From: Pavlovales sp. CCMP2436
Lineage: Eukaryota; Haptophyta; Pavlovophyceae; Pavlovales
Length of the DNA stretch: 12,142 nucleotides
Assembly: GCA_026770615.1 (NCBI GenBank)
Contig: MU631410.1
Coordinates: 326,553-338,694, forward strand
Direction: 5' to 3'
Below the pieces are notes generated by a model. That model was not told the origin of the DNA. It did not search any database and saw only the letters and a program-made list of their open reading frames with translations. Both the position numbers and the translations under genes were made by a program. How positions within the stretch are numbered: position 1 is the first letter of the stretch; each line of letters starts with the position of its first letter. Below are positions 1 to 8,760 of this stretch, piece by piece.

Positions 1-1
1 G

Positions 2-850
2 CCGCTCGTGATCATCGCCAACGTCATGCAGCCTGCCGCCGACAAGACATACATGCTCTTCGGCCTGGCCAAGTTCACGCTACTTCTTATGCTCACGCTC
101 TTGGCTGCCTTCTCGCACAAAGTGAACCCGACCGTGTCTGATCTCTCTCCCTCGTCGCCGCTGCACTTCATGCAGGCGACTCCTTCGGGCTCGGCACGCT
201 CTGACGCGCTAGCTGCCTCGTCGCCGCTGCACTTCATGCAGGCGACTCCTTCGGCCTCGGCGCGCTCTGACGCGCTAGCTGCCTCGTCGCCGCTGCACTT
301 CATGCAGGCGACTCCTTCGGGCTCGGCGCGCTCTGACGCGCTAGCGGCCTCGTCGCCGCTGCACTTCAGGCAGGGCCACTACTTACTCACCATCGGGCCG
401 ACCAACTCCATCTCGGTCAACCTCGACGACCCAGGCTCGGCTAAGGGGGGGGAAGACGACGTAGCGCGGGCTCCAGCTCTCGCTCTGGCAACTACAACTT
501 CGACTCCCGCTCTGGTAAAATTTATCAATTCCATCTCGGTCAACCTCAACGACCAAGGTTCGGCTGAGGGGGGAGAAGACGACGTGGCATCGACTCCAGC
601 GCTGTCGGCGCTCCAGACCATCCCTCTCCCGCCTGGAGAACCACCTCCTTGCAAAATCGAGGGTGTGCATCCAGGATCCCGATTGGACAATCCGATCGCG
701 CCGCGCCAGCTGCTGCTGTCCTCGGCGCCTCTGGCCGCAGCCGCCGAGCTGCAGGCCGAGCCGCGCCAGCTGCTACTGGCCTCGGCGCCTTTGGCCTCAG
801 CCGCCGAGCTGCAGGCCGCGCCGCTTCAGCATCACCTGCTCGACGCGTAG
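2..850 (+). CDS. Repeat-rich putative secreted or membrane-anchored protein, 5' partial, ended by in-frame TAG
   Basis: I do not recognise the family. The frame is open from the window edge, so the 5' end may be missing. The first ATGs are at 26 and 53; the one at 53 gives a short polar start followed by a hydrophobic stretch (FTLLLMLTLLAAF) that looks like a signal peptide or membrane anchor. Next come three 22-residue repeats (SSPLHFMQATPSGSARSDAL plus two alanines) and a partial fourth, a duplicated segment containing NSISVNL and GGEDDVA, and an Ala/Leu/Gln-rich repeat (APRQLLL...AAAELQA). The frame stops at TAG 848-850, but past it the same frame is open to TAA 1238-1240 and keeps the repeat. 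Repeat lengths (66, 60, 63, 57 bases) are multiples of three, as expected for coding DNA, although this also leaves other frames open. Splicing or a pseudogene are both possible. Confidence 0.4.
   Translation, partial: PLVIIANVMQPAADKTYMLFGLAKFTLLLMLTLLAAFSHKVNPTVSDLSPSSPLHFMQATPSGSARSDALAASSPLHFMQATPSASARSDALAASSPLHFMQATPSGSARSDALAASSPLHFRQGHYLLTIGPTNSISVNLDDPGSAKGGEDDVARAPALALATTTSTPALVKFINSISVNLNDQGSAEGGEDDVASTPALSALQTIPLPPGEPPPCKIEGVHPGSRLDNPIAPRQLLLSSAPLAAAAELQAEPRQLLLASAPLASAAELQAAPLQHHLLDA
151..372 (+). repeat. 66-bp tandem repeat, three full copies plus a partial fourth
   Basis: Units begin at 151, 217, 283 and 349 with ctcgtcgccgctgcacttca. The first three are nearly identical and differ by single bases; the fourth diverges after about 20 bases. 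Each unit encodes 22 residues of the plus-strand frame. The near-identity suggests recent expansion. Confidence 0.9.
404..590 (+). repeat. Direct duplication of about 60 bp, spaced 123 bp apart
   Basis: The segments starting at 404 and 527 both encode NSISVNL followed by an Asp/Asn-rich turn, GSA(K/E)GGEDDVA. They are separated by a divergent Ala/Thr-rich stretch. The 123-base spacing preserves frame. Confidence 0.75.
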
Positions 851-1060
851 CCTCTGCCCGCAGCCGCCGAGCTGCAGGCCGCGCCACGCCAGCTGCTGCT
901 GACCTCGGCGCCTCTGGCCCCAGCCGCCGAGCTGCAGGCCGCGCCGCGTCAGCATCACCTGCTCGACGCGTCGCCTCTGCCCGCAGCCGCCGAGCTGCAG
1001 GCCGCGCCGCGCCAGCTGCTGCTGACCTCGGGGTCCCTGGCCGCAGCCGAGCTGCAGGCC
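698..1060 (+). repeat. Six-unit tandem repeat of alternating 60/63-bp units, last unit 57 bp
   Basis: Units start at 698, 758, 818, 881, 941 and 1004 and each ends with gccgagctgcaggcc. Two types occur: one with cagctgctgctg, the other with cagcatcacctgctcgacgcg. Units 3 and 5 are the second type. They differ at the codon that is TAG at 848 and TCG at 971, so the stop is a single-base difference between repeat copies. Confidence 0.85.
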
Positions 1061-1959
1061 TCGCTTCCGATCGTCGACAACTCCACCGGCTTCCCGCCGC
1101 TGTCGATATCTTCCCCGGCGAGACATGCCGCCATCACCGCTGTTTCCCCCTTCTACAAGGGGGCTTTTTCTCATCAACTGGCTCCCCCTCGGCCTACGAT
1201 TAGGCAAGGGTTTTTCCTCAAGTTCTACCAGTTCATTTAACCTGAACGTGGTCCCGTCCAGATGGGCGAGGGTGTCGGGAGCCTACTTCTGGCTCTGTCT
1301 GGTACCCTATCGGACTGCCTGGGATTGAAATATCCCGGCCCCTTCTCGAGTCTTCTACGGCTGCTTCGTTGCCTGTTCATCCGCATTTCATCAGGGTCTC
1401 TTACTTACTAAGAGATCTTGTGACACAGCTTCAGCGCCGCCTCACTGCTCTTTACTGCAGCTCTCAGCATCTTGACTCTTTAAAGCTCTCTCTCTTTCTC
1501 TAGCTGCCTTCGACGCTCACGCGTCTCGGACTCCAATCCTCTCTTAGCTCGTGCTTGCGTTCAACACCGCTAGCCTCTCGATACACCGCCCGGCAGCAGC
1601 CGAGCGACACCTGAACATACTCGCGCGCGCCTGTGCGCCCCCCCGTCTCCGCAGAGAAGACATTGTCCACCTTGCGCAAGCGCACCAGGAGGTCATCAAC
1701 GCTTGTGCCGACGAGCTCTTCGAGCGGCTCCGGCCAGCGGAGCGACATCGCGGCGGGCGGATGCTGCGAGTCTGGACCGATCCAGAGCGATGGAAGGGTT
1801 TTAAAAACGGTTCAAAACCTGTTTAAAATCGGCGTGCGTTAGTTATTGATCCCTGGCCCGCCCATGAAGACTAGCAGAGATTTTTGAAAAATATATAAAA
1901 TAGAGCTCGTCGAGATCGACCAATAAACACTTCAAATTTCGGCATAGCCCTTCAGGAAT

Positions 1960-1999
1960 GCTCTCAACCCGGTTGAATGGTCTTCGCCCACTTGAGAGC
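1960..1999. repeat. Inverted repeat with 8-bp perfect arms
   Basis: gctctcaa at 1960-1967 pairs with ttgagagc at 1992-1999. Inside it caacc and ggttg form an alternative small hairpin. No tRNA arms or T-loop are present. It could be a hairpin in a transcript or chance. Confidence 0.5.
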
Positions 2000-2123
2000 T
2001 GTCCGGGGGTGACCTGAGCCATAGCCAGCTCTATTCTATACGTTTAACAGAGATTTGTGAATTTGAATGCGTGGGGTAGTAAATCAGTAACTAACAAAGT
2101 GGTCTTTTTAAAATGGGGGATTG

Positions 2124-2186
2124 GTGGATGCAGTATTTAGCACAGCGAAGAAAAAATGTGAGAAAATGTGGATACAGTATATAGCA
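2124..2186. repeat. Two 19-bp direct repeats, 44 bp apart
   Basis: gtggatgcagtatttagca (2124-2142) and gtggatacagtatatagca (2168-2186) match at 17 of 19 bases. They sit in AT-rich DNA immediately beyond the 3' end of the truncated retroelement. They may belong to the target site or be a local duplication. Confidence 0.65.
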
Positions 2187-2206
2187 TTTTGAATTTTCGT
2201 ATGTCA

Positions 2207-2800
2207 TTTTTTTTAACTACGACTTACTTACTAAAGAAAAGGGCAGCAGGCAGTGGGTTGCAGACATTCTGTCTCAGTAGTGGTCGACTCCGAGCGTGTA
2301 GGCGCGACGACGTTCAGTCACCCAGGCGGCATGTAGTCACCCCGGCTCTTAGAAAAGGCGTAACGTACGGGGATTATCCGCGGTATCCGTGGGGCCCCGT
2401 GGGGCCCCGGGCTATGTGACAAGTTAGTTATATGTTAGTCACATAGGCGCCTCCGGCGGGGCCCCCGGGGGCCCTGCGGGGCTTTCTAAGAGCCGGGTCA
2501 CCCACCAGGCGGCATACTTAGGCGCCGATCCCAAACCGTGTCTCCCTGCGGAGGTGGTACGCTCCCTCAGCCCACTCGTCGGGATTGCCGACGTCGTCGC
2601 TGTCAGTGCGTGTGCCGCCGCCGTTGCCGGTGCCGGTGCCGGTGCGCTCCAATCGCACGCGCGCAATGATGACCTTGGCGTGCCCTCGAAGTGCGCACAT
2701 GCCGATCTCCTGTCTCATCTTCCACAGGAGAGTGCTGCACGCTTACGCAGACTGGCCGGTTTCAAGGGCCCGTTTGGTTGCTGAGCGCAGTGTGCGTGAG
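2207..2800 (-). mobile_element. 3' end of a non-LTR retroelement, apparently 5' truncated
   Basis: On the minus strand this segment encodes a stretch (LLWKMRQEIGMCALRGHAKV, then IIA and Arg-rich) that recurs almost unchanged at the C-terminus of the larger element upstream (copy at 4798-5060). Both are followed by similar 3' tails ending AAGTCGTAG then TTAAAA. Here the tail ends in eight A residues on the minus strand (T-run at 2207-2214), as expected for target-primed insertion. Similarity fades near 2800, consistent with 5' truncation, though that boundary was judged by eye. The tail is lengthened by a MITE-like insertion. Confidence 0.6.
2342..2496. mobile_element. 155-bp MITE-like hairpin element with terminal inverted repeats
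   Basis: The ends are 14-bp perfect inverted repeats, ccggctcttagaaa at 2342-2355 and its complement at 2483-2496. They are flanked by the direct repeat gtcacc at 2336-2341 and 2497-2502, a candidate target-site duplication. Inside, ctatgtgac (2412-2420) and gtcacatag (2438-2446) form a second perfect hairpin, flanked by GC-rich arms rich in ggggccc, so the whole element can fold back. No coding capacity. It lies in the 3' untranslated part of the retroelement remnant, so it inserted later. The flanks also share gtcaccca...ggcggcat (2316-2331 and 2497-2513), so a longer or secondary duplication is possible. Confidence 0.7.
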
Positions 2801-4317
2801 TAATGCATGAATATGACGGACTTGTCATGGATCAGTGCGTGCATGCGTGACGGGCCTGCTGCGGACTCGTGATTTATGGTGGGACTGGCTGGTCCTGTTT
2901 TGGGTTCGATGGGACTGGCTGCTCCTGATAGTAATAAGGTTTTGGTTCGAGACGGTCTCTGGTTGCGTTTATCCACGTTTGCTGTGCGTAAGCGTTGCTG
3001 GCCTTGGCTGGGCCTGAGGGTGGGCTTAGGCTGCATGGAGGGTATGGTCGGGTTTACACCTGTTAATGAATCTTCATTATTCGTAGGTTGGTTGCGCATC
3101 AGGCATCTTCGTTTGGCAGGGGTGGTCAGTGCACTGGTGTCCGTTGGGGGTATGGGCTCTTGCTGTATAGGTGGTATGGCCGTTGGGGATATGGGCTCAT
3201 ACTGAGCGATGCTATCCGTTGGGGGTATGGGCTCATACCACAGAAATGGTATAGCCGCTGGTGCCTCGATTTGGGCAATGCTGTCCGTTAGGGGTATAGG
3301 CTCATACTGCATAGGTGGTATGGCCGCTGGTGCTTCGTTTTGGGCGATGCAGTCTGTCGGGGGTATGGGCTCATACTGCATAGGAGGTAAGGCTGATGGT
3401 TCCTTGTTTTGAGCGATGCTGTCCGTTGGAGGTATGGGCTCGTATTGTATAGGTGGTATGGCCGCTGGTGCTGTGTTTTGATTCAGTTTCCTTGCTGCCC
3501 GCTCAGCTGTCTGGGCGGTCCACATGGCTACCTTAAACTTATACGCGTCGTATTGAGATATATTGTCCTTGGTTGACGCCACTGATGCTTCGATTGCCGC
3601 TTCGCGTGATTTGTGCATGCTGAGGCTATGGCGTAGGAGAGTGTAGTGTAAGTCGCCGGGCTTGGGTGCGTCACCGGTGTCGACGTCCTTCTTTCTGAGC
3701 TCTTCTTTGGCACTCAATCCTACCCTTTCGGTAAAGTAGTCCAGTCGAGATATCATGTGTGTCGCCATTGATTTTGATTTGGCGGGTCCCAGGCTCGGGG
3801 ACAGTTCCTTGCAGAGGGAGCGGTGGAGGTCGTGGCGGTGCTTTTTCGTTGACGAGCACTCGTGGTATAAGTGATGCTTTGTGTCTTGTGAGCTGGGTGC
3901 TTTGCATAGAAGGCAGGTGAGGCCTATTGTTTCGGACTTTCAGTCAATAGTAATTGTAGTGGTGGCCATTGCCGGAAATTCTGCTGCCCACTCGGCATCG
4001 TGGCGGTATGATCCGAGTCCCAATCTGGCCATGTGTTTGGTGTACTTTTCCGTGGGTCGCTGTTGGCCCCTAACTCGTGGGAGGCGCAGAGCCGTCTTCC
4101 TTTCTTTTGACCACATGGCTTCTACATTTGCCATTCTACCTATGCCGGGGGCATGTTTGACGGGGCCTCTCTTCTCTAGGCGATCCCTCGCAACTCTGTC
4201 TTCTGTGGACTTGCACGACATCGCCGACCTCGCCGCCTCCGCCTCGCCACGCCTGCGATTTTGCACCACTCTAAGCCTCGCCGTTTCTTGCACAAGCAAA
4301 TCAAAACGGCAGGAGAA
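2518..4317 (-). pseudogene. Decayed reading frame with LINE-type CCHC knuckle, 23-residue repeats and retroelement C-terminus
   Basis: One minus-strand frame runs from just after TAA at 4318 down to 2518, broken only by TGA 3940-3942 and TAA 2743-2745. Just after the first break is a C-x2-C-x10-H-x4-C motif (ligand codons near 3913, 3904, 3871 and 3856), the form seen at the C-terminus of many LINE reverse transcriptases. No polymerase motifs were found upstream of it. From ATG 3766-3768 follow 341 codons: a charged helical N-part, about 4.5 copies of a repeat containing QYEPIPPTDSIAQ, and a basic Ser/Thr/Pro tail. After the second stop the frame enters the conserved LLWKMRQEIG segment shared with the larger element. 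GC content is lower than in the neighbouring genes. It may be a retroelement fragment or a host gene running into a truncated element; 2746-3768 alone could be an expressed 341-residue protein. Confidence 0.45.
3139..3459 (-). repeat. 69-bp in-frame tandem repeat encoding a 23-residue proline-rich unit
   Basis: On the plus strand the units share tccgttgggggtatgggctc and start at 3140, 3215, 3284, 3353 and 3422, giving one 75-bp and three 69-bp spacings. On the minus strand each encodes a unit with core YEPIPPTDSIAQ. Indels are multiples of three and the core is kept while linkers vary, which suggests the unit was translated and constrained for some time. Confidence 0.85.
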
Positions 4318-4689
4318 TTACGCCTTCGAGCTCTGGACGGGACCCAGGAATGTGAGGCAGGTGCCCCGACGGCCCGGAAGGATTTGGATGGGCCAATTTT
4401 CCGCCCGCACACGACGACCACGAACTCTATCCGCGGCCGACTCGAGTAGGCGTGTCCCCTGCCAAGATACTCCGCAAGACCGCCTCCCACCTCACCGCGC
4501 AGAAAGGGAGACTGGATGCGGCTCGGGCAGGGCAGGGCAGGGGACCATCTCTTCTGCTTGTCCGCCATTTCACATCTGAGGCTGCCACTGCGCCTCTCGC
4601 TGTCTGTATTCGCAGAGCCCGGGGCGAACAACGTGCCCGTGTCCCGTGTATCACCGTCATTATGACGGCGATCACGGCTCCTCCATAAA
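4318..4689. other. Spacer between two retroelement remnants, no supported gene
   Basis: Several overlapping short frames exist on both strands (for example minus 4176-4631), but none shows a domain or repeat that argues for coding. A near-palindrome ccgtcat-t-atgacgg lies at 4654-4668, just outside the 3' end of the larger element. A short gggca-type repeat occurs near 4527-4542. Confidence 0.5.
4654..4668. repeat. 15-bp near-perfect palindrome
   Basis: ccgtcat and atgacgg flank one T. It lies about 22 bases outside the 3' end of the large retroelement. It might be a target-site feature or a small hairpin; there is no further support. Confidence 0.5.
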
Positions 4690-5324
4690 TATTTTAAGCT
4701 ACGACTTTCTTTTTAGGAAGACAGGCAGCAGCAGTCAGGCAAATCTAATGCGTGGTGCGCCCCTCGAATCCAGCCAGTGATTGCAAAGGTGGCGGGCCTA
4801 CGCGGCTTCATGCCACGACCGCGTCTCTTGTCGCTGGTGGTATACGCCCTCAGCCCACTCCTCGGTGCCGTCGTCGTCTGCGCCACCGTGTGCCGCGCCG
4901 CCGCCACCGATGTTCTCCATACGCGCGCACGCTATGATGACCTTTGCGTGTCCACGCAAGGCGCAAATACCGATCTCCTGCCGCATCTTCCACAGGAGGG
5001 CGGTGCGTGCGAGCTGTTCGGAGGGAGCTCCCGTGCGCCCTCGCAGTGCGCGTGCGCCCATGGTGGCGAAGTCGGCGACCAGCGTTTCCAAGCCGACCGA
5101 AAACACCCCACGAGAGCAGTGAACGGGTCGCCGCCTGGGGGGTAGAAGGTCAGCGCGCGGGCCTCCATTGGGCCAGTCTGCCCGGCTGGTGTGTGGAAGA
5201 AGTCGCGGTCGAGCTTGATGAGTTCCTTGATGCGCTCGCTAGGTAGCGCGTCGGCGCACCTGCTCACTGCGCCCTGCGGGTACTACCTGTCGGTGTCCTT
5301 GTACCGAGTAGGGCAGAACGTGAT

Positions 5325-5396
5325 TGTCTTGAGTTCGAATAGCCGCGGGACTGCACGCCTACCTCAGTGGTCGTACTCTGCGTAAAAGTCGACCTT
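5325..5396 (-). other. PD-(D/E)XK-like nuclease motif remnant split by a stop codon
   Basis: KVDFYAEYDH carries an Asp at 5388-5390, and FELKTI carries the E-x-K at 5328-5336, about 18 codons later. D...E-x-K is the active-site signature of restriction-like nucleases, which lie C-terminal to the polymerase in R2-type and related non-LTR elements. TGA at 5364-5366 falls between them. Confidence 0.45.
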
Positions 5397-5582
5397 CGGC
5401 CCGGGTCGCCGGCCGACTCCGCCGTAGTAAAGGTGGTAGGCCGCTGGGTTGGCGGCGAGTACCGGGCCAAAGATGTCTCCAACCTCGGTGCACGCCGCAC
5501 CCACGGACCTCGCGAACTCCGCGAGGAGGGCGAGGATCGGGTCGTGCCGGAGCTTGGTGATGTGGCCGCCGGTGACACCTGC

Positions 5583-5645
5583 GCCCGTGGCTGCGACGAG
5601 GTTGTCTCCGAACGCGTCGATGAGGTGGCCGAAGAGCCGCGCGCC
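5583..5645 (-). other. Zinc-knuckle remnant with all four metal ligands replaced
   Basis: GARLFGHLIDAFGDN followed by LVAATG aligns with the pattern CxxCGxxLDxFGDHxxxC seen between polymerase and nuclease domains in related elements. The framework (G, LD, FGD) and a downstream RHD are kept, but the ligand positions are Ala, Phe, Asn and Ala. Decay is the simplest explanation. The family pattern is from memory and was not aligned. Confidence 0.5.
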
Positions 5646-6639
5646 GCGCGCAACGAGGCCGGCGCAGATGGGGCTCTGGACGCCGAAGAAGCGTGCGGTG
5701 ATCTCCACCCACTCGCCGGTGTTGCAGAGCCCGTAGCCGCCCGGTAGTGCAGCGACCCAGGCGGAGCTGTTGCGATCGAGGCTCCTGAAGAGGTGTACGG
5801 CGCGATCGCTGCGGTGTCCTGCGTTGATCTGCATCTTGAGCACGTCGTACCGGTGAGCCTTCAGGTCGTCGGTGAGGTCCTTCTGCATGTTGAGGCACAG
5901 CCTGCCGGTGCTCCTGCGCGCCGTCGGCCACGCTTCCTCTGGAGGTGGGTGGAGCACGGAGGTTGGCCGATCTCCGTTGGGCCCCGCTCCTGTGTCAATG
6001 CCGGCCTCCTGCTGCAGCAGCAACCAGCAGCAGCGGAAGGCCTGTCCCTGTAGCGGCGGTGGCAGAGAGCCTGCCCCGGAAGACGGCAGCTGGTACGCGC
6101 GCCAGCCGTGCTGCTGCATGTCCACAAAGGAGTTCCGCCTCACCGTGCGCTCGACCTGCGACAGCTCGAGCATCCCGCGCTGCGTGACGCCGCTCGCCGG
6201 GTTGGTCGCGTCGGCCCACACGTCGAGAAAGGCTGGCACCGCCTGCACTATGGCGCCACAGAAGGCGCCCGGCGCGATGTCGACCATTCGCCGAAGTCCG
6301 GCGCCACGGTAGCGGCGGGGAAGCGCGAGGCGGGCGGTCGCGAACTGATCGTCGTCGAGCGAGACTCCTAGCGCGTGCGTCGCCTGCGCGTGGATGATCG
6401 CGTCGAAGCAAGTACATGCCTCGCGCGAGTGGTCTGGGTAGCAGTGCCGCGCAAAGTACTCGAAAATTTGCGCGCCGTGGAGAAGAGGGTCAAAAGCCAG
6501 AGCTGTTGCTTGTGTGACGAGCTGAGCGAAGTGATTAGCTTGGTTGAGATGCATGCGATATCGTTACACTTGCCAGCTAGGGCAAGCTTGATGTACTCCT
6601 CCGACCCGATGGGGATGCCGTAGCACATGACGCCGTAGT

Positions 6640-7547
6640 ACGGAGTCACGCCGTCGAGTAGGTGGCTGCGCGTCACCAGGCCGCGGTGGGTGTCGAGGGA
6701 ATCAATGTGGGTCTCATCGATCCAGCACTTGCACTTGGCCGGTTGCACGACGAGGCCGAGCCGCGCGAAGAGCGCGTCATGGAAGCGATGCATCGCCGGG
6801 AAGACGATATGGAGCGGGCCGACCGCCCGTGCATCGTCGTGGCCGGCCCGAGCGCCCCCACCGTATAGCCGCAGCTCTGCGTCCAGCACCTGTAGCTCGG
6901 GGTGGATGGAGATCGCGAAGGCAACTCCGCCCTCCACCGATCCTTAGGCGACACCCGTCTCGCCGTCCCTGCCCATGGGCGTCAAGCCGCCGCCCTTGCC
7001 GCTGACGAAGACTGGGTACTTGAGAGCAAGCGTGGCGTAGAAGATGCGTGCGAGCGGGGCAAGGCCGAAGGAGCTGGCGAGGGTGCGCGCCACCATCTCT
7101 GCGCGGTCGTCCTCGTTGAACGCGTTGTAGATGTCGGAGCCGGCGATGCAGAAGCTGGGGTTCTCGAGGAGCTCGCGCACGCCAAAGATGAGCTTCGTCC
7201 CGCCCGCCGAGACGACCAATTCCAGCTGCTGCGGGAAGAGGTAGTCCTCGATCTCGCCGCGAAGGCACTTATTGAGTAAGACCCCCTTGGTGAGTCCCCG
7301 TCTCAGCGCGCACGAGATGCAGATTGGCCGCGTAGACTCCACGACGCCGACCTGGACCGCACACTTGCGGAGTGGCACGCACCGTGCGGCGCAGAAGACG
7401 AAGTAGAACCAGGGGGGCAGATCGCCATTGGCGAAGGATGATGCCAGCCAGGCGTGCGACCCGAGCACGTGGCGTGCAGCGTCGCCCACGAAGGGCTCCG
7501 TCGGGGCGAGTGGGATGAGGTAACTCGTATCGCCAGGGCGAGGCACC
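6640..7547 (-). other. Reverse transcriptase catalytic core remnant
   Basis: This is the polymerase palm of the element. Motif A reads SDIYNAFN, the usual D-x-x-N-A-F-N form of non-LTR enzymes. Motif C keeps the double aspartate but as GHDD rather than the common (Y/F)xDD, so the aromatic residue is lost. The conserved glutamine before glycine in motif B is replaced by TAA. Downstream KCKCWID and PIGSEEY resemble the segment after motif C. A frameshift after WRYEL separates the fingers from the palm, so no functional polymerase is predicted. Confidence 0.75.
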
Positions 7548-8760
7548 CTGTGCCTTGTTGGACTTGAGCCCTTGATATGCCTCCTCCATCTCAGTGACGC
7601 CGACAACGAGACGGTTGGTGGTGTCGAGGCCCGGGATAACCGCTTGCACGGGGGACCTCCTGGGCGGATGCTTGGCGAGCATCTACTGGAGCACGACCGG
7701 GTCCGCGATGTCAGCGAGGCCGTGGCTCTGAAGAAGCTTTGCGGCGTCGGAGAACTTGCCCTTGGCGAGAAGGGCGACGGCCGCCTTGATGTCTCGCTCG
7801 GGGTTGGCTGGACGGGAGCGCCGGCTGCTACGCTGCTGTGCCTCCGCCGCGCAATCTCCAGACCAGTCCGCAACGAGGCTGCCAAAGTCTCCCCGCCCCC
7901 ATCGGTCGAAGCGGGAGGTGAGCAGTCTGGCGCTCGCCAGCCGTCCTTGGCGGCCCCCGCGGGCCGCGGGCTGCTTTCGGAGTAGTAGCGAGGGTAGGAT
8001 CAGCAGCATCTTTAGCGCTCGCACCTCCTCCATCTCGTTGTTCGGCCCGGAGTTGCGGATGGCTTCGATGACGAGGACCGTCGCGGCGGCCCAGGGCTCG
8101 TGGAAGTCTCGGGGTATGGCATCGAGTTGCCGAGACATGTTCCCCGCGTGCCCGGCGACTTCGGCAACAGTAAGGTGGTCGAGGACGAAGAAGTTGCGGC
8201 CGGTCGGGTCTGCGCTTGGCCGTGTGACGGGTAGGGGCATGGTTGGACGCTCGACGTCCTCGCTCGACGATGGCGCTTGCCGTTGACGACGGGGTGGTGG
8301 TAGCAGTCTCCCATGCCCACCAGAAAGCGTGTTGTAATCGCCGCGCGCGCGCCCTCCTGCACCCCCCCCCGTCCTCCCCCCACCACGGCCGCGCCTGTAG
8401 CCTCCGCCATACGCACCGCGATGCAGTGGCGGCCCCTGCGAAGGCCGCTGCTGCGGCGGTGGCGGCGGTGGCCGAGCTGGCAGTCTTGGCAGCGGCTGCA
8501 ACAGTGGTACGGAGCCAGCGATGTGGTCCTTCCGGGCTTCCCCGTCAAGAGTTGGGCGTAGGAGCGTAGCTGCAGCTTCGTCGGCAACGTTGGCGGCGTT
8601 GTCGAGGGCATCTTTGCGTGCGACTGGGAGCATGTTCGCAAACACGCTGGCATCAGCTTGCACCCGGACCCTGAAGGCATGCTTGGCAGCATGGGCCTAG
8701 AAGAGCGAGGGCCGGTTGGCCTGTGCTGAGGTCGAGCCACTTCCGCCACTGAGCCCCATC

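Larger units (their letters stand above)
1241..2206. other. Gene-poor stretch, GC-balanced then AT-rich
   Basis: No gene can be supported here. Two short overlapping frames exist on opposite strands: plus 1551-1826 opens with GTG, and minus 1500-1748 opens with ATG. Neither shows a recognisable domain. A pyrimidine tract ending in ctag (1487-1503) resembles a eukaryotic 3' splice acceptor, so an exon could begin after it, but no donor partner is identified. From about 1840 the DNA becomes AT-rich and contains a TATA-like run (tatataaa near 1892), not tied to a gene on either strand. Confidence 0.5.

Noticed and set aside
151..1060. CRISPR-like arrays
   Set aside because: The repeats are head-to-tail with no unique spacers, keep a reading frame and lie in a eukaryotic-type context.
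649..1207. Other open frames through the 60/63-bp repeat on both strands
   Set aside because: Repeat units that are multiples of three keep several frames open. Only the frame starting at 2 has a signal-like N-terminus and non-repeat parts on both sides.
1955..2005. Possible tRNA or structured RNA gene
   Set aside because: Only one 8-bp stem is convincing; there is no T-loop, anticodon arm or CCA-proximal acceptor pairing.
3881..4579. 232-codon plus-strand frame
   Set aside because: It is opposite the frame carrying the CCHC knuckle and shows no domain; composition looks like a shadow.
5359..5931. Long Arg/Pro-rich alternative frames on the minus strand
   Set aside because: They overlap the frame with recognisable zinc-knuckle and nuclease-like motifs and show only composition bias.
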